Part shown: in pieces, positions 59,032 through 64,000 of the stretch
How positions within the stretch are numbered: position 1 is the stretch's first letter
Layout: the number at the start of each line of letters is the position of its first letter
NCBI GenBank assembly: GCA_963730225.1
Contig: CAVSQX010000004.1
Span: 992,001-1,056,000, forward strand
Length of the DNA: 64,000 bases
Direction: 5' to 3'
Source of the DNA: CAVSQX01 sp963730225
GTDB taxonomy: Bacteria; Planctomycetota; Phycisphaerae; Tepidisphaerales; Tepidisphaeraceae
Position numbers and translations under genes: made by a program
Notes under the pieces: model-generated
What the model saw: the letters and a program-made list of their open reading frames with translations, nothing else
Database searches by the model: none
What the model was told of the DNA's origin: nothing

Positions 59032-60006
59032 ATGCGCGCCAGCGCCACATCCGATCACCGGCAGAGCGGCTTTACGTTGGTGGAACTGCTTGTCGTCATC
59101 GGCATCATCGCGCTGCTGATCGGCGTTCTTCTGCCGGCGCTGGCCAGAGCCCGCGCTCAGGCGAACCTCGTGAAATGCGCCGCCAATCTACGGATCATCT
59201 CGCAGGGATTGGTCAATTACGTTTCCGACAATCACGGATACATCATTCCGTCGTTCAATCTTCCGCCGCTGGCGGGGTCGACGACGAATTACACCTCCAT
59301 CGGCCCCGCTCAGGCGATGGACGGCTGGCCCAGCATTCTCGACCGCGACGGATACGCTCGCAGCACCGATCAGACGCAGAGCGTCAACACCGTTTTCTAC
59401 TGCCCCGACACTTACGACGTTTACGGAATGCAGAACGGCCAGACGACCACCGATCCCGGCAAGCCGCGCGGATACGTGGAATGGCCGATGACGTTCGACG
59501 GCAGCGCGGGCGGCGGCGACAGCGACAACGAATCGCCGGTCACCATTCCCGCCTCCGGCTTCAACAAAATCATCCGCAGCAGCTACTGGATGAATTCCTA
59601 CAATCCGATCGGCCCGCCCGGCACGCTGCCCAATTTGCAGACGGCCGACGTTTTTTACAACGCATCGTTCGGCTGGGGGCCCGACATCAACGGGCTGTTC
59701 ATCGGGTTGCACAAGATGTCGGTGATTCGACATTCCTCGCGGATGGTCGTGCTGGCCGACGGGGTTTATCTGGGCCGACAGGGATCGACGCAGATCGGGC
59801 AATCCAACAGCCGAATCGGCTACCGCCATCGCGGCCCCAAGGGCCCCAACACGCTGGCGAATGTGGGCTTCGCCGACGGGCACGTCGAAGCGATCGACGG
59901 CTACAGCTTTCCGCAAAGCAAATCGACGAGCAACCCCAACGCCGAAAATGAGAACCTCTCCGGCCCCACGATTTACGCCAACCCGGAACAAATCTTCGGG
60001 CAATAG
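59032..60006 (+). CDS. pseudopilin-like protein (prepilin N-terminus, H-X9-DG type)
   Basis: 324 residues from ATG 59032. Prepilin site GFTLVELLVVIGIIALLIG, spine ending LLPALARARAQAN, and NVGFADGHVEAIDGYS near the C-terminus. It shares the architecture with the proteins at 57681 and 44052, but the middle regions differ. It is presumably surface-exposed. Confidence 0.9.
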   Translation: MRASATSDHRQSGFTLVELLVVIGIIALLIGVLLPALARARAQANLVKCAANLRIISQGLVNYVSDNHGYIIPSFNLPPLAGSTTNYTSIGPAQAMDGWPSILDRDGYARSTDQTQSVNTVFYCPDTYDVYGMQNGQTTTDPGKPRGYVEWPMTFDGSAGGGDSDNESPVTIPASGFNKIIRSSYWMNSYNPIGPPGTLPNLQTADVFYNASFGWGPDINGLFIGLHKMSVIRHSSRMVVLADGVYLGRQGSTQIGQSNSRIGYRHRGPKGPNTLANVGFADGHVEAIDGYSFPQSKSTSNPNAENENLSGPTIYANPEQIFGQ

Positions 60007-60010
60007 AAAT

Positions 60011-60415
60011 TCAGTTCGGTTTTCCGCTGAGCATCTGTAGAAGTGTGTCGACGTTGAACGGCTTGGGAATGAACTGCACCGGCTGCCCGCGCAGCACGCC
60101 GGCTTCGTATTCACCGCTGATGGCGATGATGCGCGACGGCCGATGGGCGTCGGGCAGTTTCTGGCACTGAGCCAGAAGCTCGAACCCGTCCATCACCGGC
60201 ATGCGCAAATCGGTGAGCAGCACATCGAATCGCTGGGTGAGCAGATATCCCAATCCCTCTTCGCCGTCACGGGCTGAGACGACGTCGGCCCCGGCCTGGC
60301 GAATGAGCTTGCTCATCGCCATGCGCGTTGGCGCGTGATCTTCGACAACCAGGATTCGCAGGCGCTTGGCCGGTTGCTGCTCGAGACGATCTTCCGCGGA
60401 CACGAAGGGCTCCAT
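60011..60415 (-). CDS. single-domain response regulator (receiver only)
   Basis: 134 residues from ATG 60415. The receiver fold is complete: acidic pair in ILVVEDHAPTR, the phospho-accepting Asp in VLLTDLRMPVMDGFELL, a Ser in IIAISGE and the Lys in QFIPKPFN. There is no output domain, so it probably works by protein contact, like CheY or a phosphorelay carrier. No kinase gene is adjacent. Confidence 0.92.
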   Translation of the reverse strand: MEPFVSAEDRLEQQPAKRLRILVVEDHAPTRMAMSKLIRQAGADVVSARDGEEGLGYLLTQRFDVLLTDLRMPVMDGFELLAQCQKLPDAHRPSRIIAISGEYEAGVLRGQPVQFIPKPFNVDTLLQMLSGKPN

Positions 60416-60429
60416 ATTTCCCGTTCCTG

Positions 60430-60454
60430 CCGACTCATACGTAAATTGAGTCGG
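60430..60454. promoter_or_regulatory. inverted repeat in the leader of the receiver gene
   Basis: CCGACTCA (60430-60437) and TGAGTCGG (60447-60454) are perfect 8-base arms around a 9-base loop, ending 15 bases before the receiver gene's start on the minus strand. It could be an operator or an mRNA hairpin. The rest of the gap to 60655 shows nothing else distinct. Confidence 0.45.
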
Positions 60455-60655
60455 AAAGGATTATATCCGGATGAGGTGCCGCAGAAACCCCTGTTTTTTG
60501 CCGAACGTGCCAACCGCCCAAGCACACTAACGGCAAGGATTCCTGCATTCGCCTATTGTTTTTCGGCAAGTCAAATGCCAAAAGCCCAACAAACTCCCCG
60601 CCGGCCTCGGGTGGATTCCTCTGCCAACGGTCGGAAATCACGATAGAATGTGGGT

Positions 60656-61249
60656 ATGAGAGCCAAGCCCGGTGAGCTCAATTCAACTCTGGGGCGGATG
60701 GAAATGGGCCGCTCGTTGAAAGAGGCGCTTCTTATGACAGCTAAGCCGGATTCGTGGGTTCCGTATGCCCAACCGTTGCTCGATGCGGTGTCGCTGTTTG
60801 ACGAATTGAACATCGGCTATGCACTCATCGGCGGCGTCGCGGCCATGTACTACGGCCGAGCGCGATTCACCGAAGATGTCGATTTCGTTGCGGCCGCGGG
60901 GCACATGGATGTGCTGGCCGCAAACGGCGATACCATGGAGAAATATCATTTTGCGCGCGACTGCACGCACAAACTTTACCACCAGAGCGGAGTTGCGGTT
61001 GATGTCTGGAAAGATGAGCATGCCGCCGAAGTGATCGGTAATGCACAGGCGGTTCAATTGGCCGGCCGATCGATTCGCATCGTCGATCCGCACGATCTGA
61101 TCGCCATGAAACTGCGAGCGCGACGATTGAAAGACGACTACGACATTTCCGAGATTCTCTCGACCACACCCATCGACGAGCAGCGGCTTCGCACACTGGT
61201 TACTCCCGAGCAGTTCTCGCAATTCGAGCAAATCAAAAAGCGGATGTGA
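60656..61249 (+). CDS. nucleotidyltransferase-fold protein (AbiEii/DUF6036-like)
   Basis: About 197 residues (ATG 60656; a later Met near 60701 is possible). The motif ALIGGVAAMYYGRARFTEDVDFV is the GG(S/V)xx...DxD signature of minimal nucleotidyltransferases, followed by VDVWKDEH and VDPHDLIAMKLRAR. Relatives include AbiEii-type toxins and DUF6036 proteins. No antitoxin gene is seen next to it, so a toxin role is not supported. Confidence 0.7.
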   Translation: MRAKPGELNSTLGRMEMGRSLKEALLMTAKPDSWVPYAQPLLDAVSLFDELNIGYALIGGVAAMYYGRARFTEDVDFVAAAGHMDVLAANGDTMEKYHFARDCTHKLYHQSGVAVDVWKDEHAAEVIGNAQAVQLAGRSIRIVDPHDLIAMKLRARRLKDDYDISEILSTTPIDEQRLRTLVTPEQFSQFEQIKKRM

Positions 61250-61253
61250 GCGA

Positions 61254-62009
61254 TCACGATCGGCCCGGCGAGTATCCGGTTTGCCAAATCCAGCTTCCGT
61301 CGTTACCGAGAAGCTGGCAGGGCCCGAAGTTGGATTTGTATTCCATTTTTCGGCAACCTTTAACCCAGAAGCCCAGATAATAGAAGGAAATGCCGCGTGC
61401 CGCCGCCCAGGCCAGCTCGTGCAGGACACCGAAGGTGCCCAGGCTGCGGCGAGCGCTGGCTGGGTCGAAATAGAAATAGACGCTGCTCAATGAGTGTTTG
61501 CTCACATCGGCAATGCCGACCGCCAGCAGTTTCCCGTCGGTGTTCCGATAGGCGAACTCGATGCTTCGCACCGGCGAATCGTACAGAAATGTGTGCAAAT
61601 CCGACGCGCCGATCGGATCGCCCTGCATCGATCGTTCGTGCCAATGCGCAATGTATCGGCGATACAAATCCAGCTTCTCATCCGTTAACTTCGGCGGTCC
61701 CTCGGCAACGCGCAAGTCGGCATTTTTTTTGGCACATCGCCGCTGCGATCGGCTGGGCCGAAATGTTTCCACCGGCACTCGAATCGGCACGCATTGCCGG
61801 CAGCCGTCGCAGACCGGCTGGTAAATCATCTGCCCGCTGCGGCGAAAGCCGGCGTCCATTAAATCGTGATAAAACTGCGGCGAAATGCGATTGGCGTAGA
61901 ATGCCCGAATCGTCGCCTGACGGTCGGGGAGATAGGAACAGGGCGTCGGCGGCAGCGTCGTCAAACGCAGAGATGAGATTCCAATCGTTCTGTCATTCTG
62001 CGTCTTCAT
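61254..62009 (-). CDS. bpt: aspartate/glutamate leucyltransferase (Bpt, ATE family)
   Basis: 251 residues from ATG 62009. N-terminal CSYLPDRQATIRAFY, the Cys cluster PVCDGCRQCVPIRVPV, FRPSRSQRRC, and the C-terminal GFWVKGCRKMEYKSNFGP are family signatures. Bpt adds leucine to N-terminal Asp/Glu and feeds the N-degron pathway. It lies 6 bases after glyA on the same strand. Confidence 0.93.
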   Translation of the reverse strand: MKTQNDRTIGISSLRLTTLPPTPCSYLPDRQATIRAFYANRISPQFYHDLMDAGFRRSGQMIYQPVCDGCRQCVPIRVPVETFRPSRSQRRCAKKNADLRVAEGPPKLTDEKLDLYRRYIAHWHERSMQGDPIGASDLHTFLYDSPVRSIEFAYRNTDGKLLAVGIADVSKHSLSSVYFYFDPASARRSLGTFGVLHELAWAAARGISFYYLGFWVKGCRKMEYKSNFGPCQLLGNDGSWIWQTGYSPGRS

Positions 62010-62015
62010 CGATGC

Positions 62016-63272
62016 TCAATGCGGCATCGGAAATCGCTGGGCCATCGCGGCCACTTGTTCTCTGAGCTTGGCCAGTTCCGCAGGATTATCCTTGGCCAAC
62101 AGAGCCTGGTCGATCAGCCCGGCGACGGTTTTCATGTCCGGTTCCTTGAGCCCGCGCGTTGTTAGCGCCGGTGTTCCCAGGCGAATTCCGCTGGTGAGTT
62201 TTGCGGGCCGAGGATCTTTCGGGATGCCGTTGAAGTTGACGATGATGCCCGCTTTCTCCAGCGCGACGGCCGCCTCCGCTCCGGTGAAATTCTCGTTGCG
62301 GGCGCGAAGATCGACGAGCATCAAATGATTGTCGGTGCCGCCGCTGACAATGCGGTAGCCGAGTTCCTTCAGCGCCCCGGCCAAGGCCTTGGCGTTTTTC
62401 ACAATCTGCTGACCGTAGGTTTTGAACTCGGGCTTGAGATCTTCGCCAAAGGCGACGGCCTTGGCCGCGATGATGTGCATCAGCGGCCCGCCCTGCATTC
62501 CGGGGAAAACCGCCTTGTCGATCTTCGCAGCCAATTCCGCGTCGTCGGTGAGAATCATTCCCCCGCGCGGGCCGCGCAGGGTTTTGTGAGTGGTCGTGGT
62601 GACGATGTGAGCATGCGGAAACGGCGACGGATGAGCCCCGGCCACGACGAGCCCGGCGATGTGGGCGATGTCGGCCATCAGCAGCGCGCCAACTTCGTCG
62701 GCGATCTGGCGGAACTTGGCAAAATCGATGATGCGCGGATACGCCGAATATCCGCAGAGAATCATCTTCGGCTTGGCGGCCACGCAGACTTCGCGCACGG
62801 CGTCGTAATCGATGTACTCAAAATCCGGCCGCGACGTGTCGTACACCAGCGGATAATGCACCGGATTGAACCACTTGCCGCTCATGTTCACCTTCCGGCC
62901 GTGGCTCAGATGTCCCCCATCGGCCAGCACCAGACTGGCGAACGTGTCGCCGGGATTCATCATCGCCAGAAAAACCGACCCATTCGCCTGCGCCCCGCTG
63001 TGCGGCTGCACGTTGGCGAACTTGCAGCCGAACAACTGCTTGGCCCGCTCGATGGCCAACGTCTCGATCTGATCGTAAATCCCGCACCCCTGGTAATACC
63101 GCGCGTTCGGATACCCCTCGGCGTACTTATTCGTCAGGCAGCTACCGGCCGCCTCCATCACCGCCGGCGAAACATGATTCTCGCTGGCGATCAACTCCAG
63201 CGTCGTCTCCTGCCGGCGCCTTTCTTTCTGGATCAAATCGAAAATCTGTGGATCAGACTGCGAAAGATTCAT
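62016..63272 (-). CDS. glyA: serine hydroxymethyltransferase
   Basis: 418 residues from ATG 63272, the normal length. ELIASENHVSPAV near the N-terminus, YAEGYPNARYYQG, HLSHGRKVNMSGKWF, and the PLP lysine in VTTTTHKTLRGPRGG are conserved. It interconverts serine and glycine with tetrahydrofolate as one-carbon carrier. It is probably cotranscribed with bpt. Confidence 0.97.
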   Translation of the reverse strand: MNLSQSDPQIFDLIQKERRRQETTLELIASENHVSPAVMEAAGSCLTNKYAEGYPNARYYQGCGIYDQIETLAIERAKQLFGCKFANVQPHSGAQANGSVFLAMMNPGDTFASLVLADGGHLSHGRKVNMSGKWFNPVHYPLVYDTSRPDFEYIDYDAVREVCVAAKPKMILCGYSAYPRIIDFAKFRQIADEVGALLMADIAHIAGLVVAGAHPSPFPHAHIVTTTTHKTLRGPRGGMILTDDAELAAKIDKAVFPGMQGGPLMHIIAAKAVAFGEDLKPEFKTYGQQIVKNAKALAGALKELGYRIVSGGTDNHLMLVDLRARNENFTGAEAAVALEKAGIIVNFNGIPKDPRPAKLTSGIRLGTPALTTRGLKEPDMKTVAGLIDQALLAKDNPAELAKLREQVAAMAQRFPMPH

Positions 63273-63334
63273 CAGGCCTCCAAATCGTGCTTTTGGGATT
63301 GTAGTCGATTTTGAATTCAGATTCTGGAGGGGCC

Positions 63335-63357
63335 CGCGAGCAAGCTCGCGGCTAAAC
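63335..63357 (-). repeat. REP-like palindrome, minus orientation
   Basis: On the minus strand GTTTAGC then CGCGAGC TT GCTCGCG, identical over 21 bases to the copy at 12971. It lies between mqnC and glyA, which are both on the minus strand. Confidence 0.7.
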
Positions 63358-63360
63358 AGT

Positions 63361-64000
63361 TTAGTTTCCGCCCAGAATCGGCAACTGAACTTTCACGCTG
63401 CGATCGTCACCGTCGTCCAGTCCCGGGGCGAACGCCGATGAATTCCTTGTCGATGCGTTTCACATCGCGGACGGGCGGATGATTCACGGGACGGAAGTCC
63501 GGAGAATCGGAGCCGTCGTAGCGGCGAAGAACGTTGTAGTATTGATCGCGTTGGGCGGGAATCCAGCCGGCGTCGCGGATGAGGCGGCAGATTTCGCGCT
63601 CTTCGAGGCGATAGGTGGTGCCGGCGGCGCTGACGACGTTTTCTTCCATCATGACGCTACCCATGTCGTTGGCGCCGAAGAACATCGCCAGTTGGCCGAT
63701 CTTGGGGCCCATCGTCACCCACGAGCTTTGCAGGGAAGCGATGTTGTCGAAGAACAACCGGGCGACGGCCAGCGTGCGGAGATATTCATCCGCCCCGGCC
63801 ATGCGGACGACTCGGCCGCGGAGAATGTCGTCGTTGCTGCTGTCGTCGAAGGGGCCGTGGATTGTCGGATCCCATTCCTGGGCCCGGCCCAGCGGCGTGT
63901 TTTCGCGCTGGAAGGGCCAGTGGATGAAGGCGGTGTAGCTGCCAGGGGATAGGGGCTGGATGTCAGGGGCTGGAGAAGACTTGGAAAAGACGCCGGGCCA
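63361..64000 (-). CDS. mqnC: dehypoxanthine futalosine cyclase MqnC, C-terminal part (partial), one frameshift
   Basis: The frame enters from the right edge. YTAFIHWPFQRENTPLG, YLRTLAVARLFFDNI, WVTMGPKIGQLAMFFGANDMG and EREICRLIRDAGWIPAQRD are typical of the C-terminal half of MqnC, a radical-SAM enzyme of the futalosine menaquinone pathway. The open frame stops at 63407; removing one A near 63423 (GGGACTGGA) gives a longer ending, VKVQLPILGGN, with stop at 63361. A low-complexity insert (SSPAPDIQPLSPG, from 63942-63975) sits just before the conserved FIHWPFQ strand. The radical-SAM core lies outside the window. Confidence 0.85.
63942..63975. repeat. AGGGGCTGGA-type iterated repeat inside mqnC
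   Basis: CAGGGGATAGGGGCTGGA then TGTCAGGGGCTGGA, a short repeating word like the intergenic repeats elsewhere, but translated in frame on the minus strand as a Pro/Ser-rich insert. Confidence 0.5.

Noticed and set aside
60656..61249. An AbiE-type abortive infection system
   Set aside because: The nucleotidyltransferase stands alone with no AbiEi-like antitoxin gene next to it.
1..64000. CRISPR arrays, tRNA and rRNA genes
   Set aside because: No regularly spaced direct repeats of CRISPR size and no tRNA T-loop/acceptor pattern was found by eye. The short iterated repeats have no spacers. A tRNAscan/Infernal run would be decisive.

Overview
The window looks like a chromosomal segment of a Planctomycetota bacterium, most likely close to the class Phycisphaerae. 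This is inferred from the gene families, not from a marker-gene tree. The DNA is GC-rich. It encodes an exosortase and EpsI partner with three PEP-CTERM proteins, three pseudopilin-like proteins with the FTLVELLVVIGIIALL start, dockerin-like calcium repeats on surface proteins, two bactofilins, and Kdo hydroxylase and PqiA/PqiB homologues that imply a diderm envelope. I saw no tRNA, rRNA, CRISPR array or insertion sequence.

Layout. 1-9570 (minus) is an exopolysaccharide/protein-sorting block: a Wzz/GumC-type protein cut by the window edge, a giant TPR protein, EpsI, exosortase and a Wza-like export lipoprotein. 9709-12922 (minus) has an FMN reductase, a Kdo hydroxylase, an HPr-kinase-like protein without a recognisable P-loop, and an ACT-domain protein. 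Upstream of these lies a candidate structured RNA with a mini-ORF and terminator (13034-13203). 13381-16107 (plus) has a small protein, a TatD-type hydrolase, PqiA and a PqiB/MlaD protein. 16339-21313 has small accessory genes, an XRE regulator with a toxin remnant, and a DeoR regulator ahead of a broken rhamnulose-phosphate aldolase/dehydrogenase gene. 21512-36212 is mixed housekeeping: YajQ, a subtilisin-like PEP-CTERM protein, MutY, bactofilins, KDPG aldolase with a GHMP sugar kinase, PolX and DnaE. 36239-37385 has a histidine phosphatase and MoaC.

37351-55761 is a carbohydrate-uptake region. It has two CUT1-type ABC import systems (neither with its own ATPase), a DUF5060/GH5-like hydrolase, a GH130-like phosphorylase/hydrolase, a GH74-like xyloglucanase, a pseudopilin, two PEP-CTERM proteins and a LacI regulator with AT-rich palindromes on both sides. 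In one of the import systems the solute-binding domain and a permease appear to be one polypeptide. 55824-64000 has a winged-helix regulator, a PEGA lipoprotein, a PmtA-like methyltransferase, two more pseudopilins, a receiver-domain protein, a nucleotidyltransferase, Bpt, GlyA and the C-terminal part of MqnC.

Many genes, including the essential dnaE, are broken by single-base indels that a one-base correction repairs, often at short homopolymers. The simplest explanation is residual assembly error, so the split genes are reported here as joined spans with the breakpoints noted. A GTTTAGC-headed palindrome recurs in intergenic positions, and a related hairpin lies inside dnaE.
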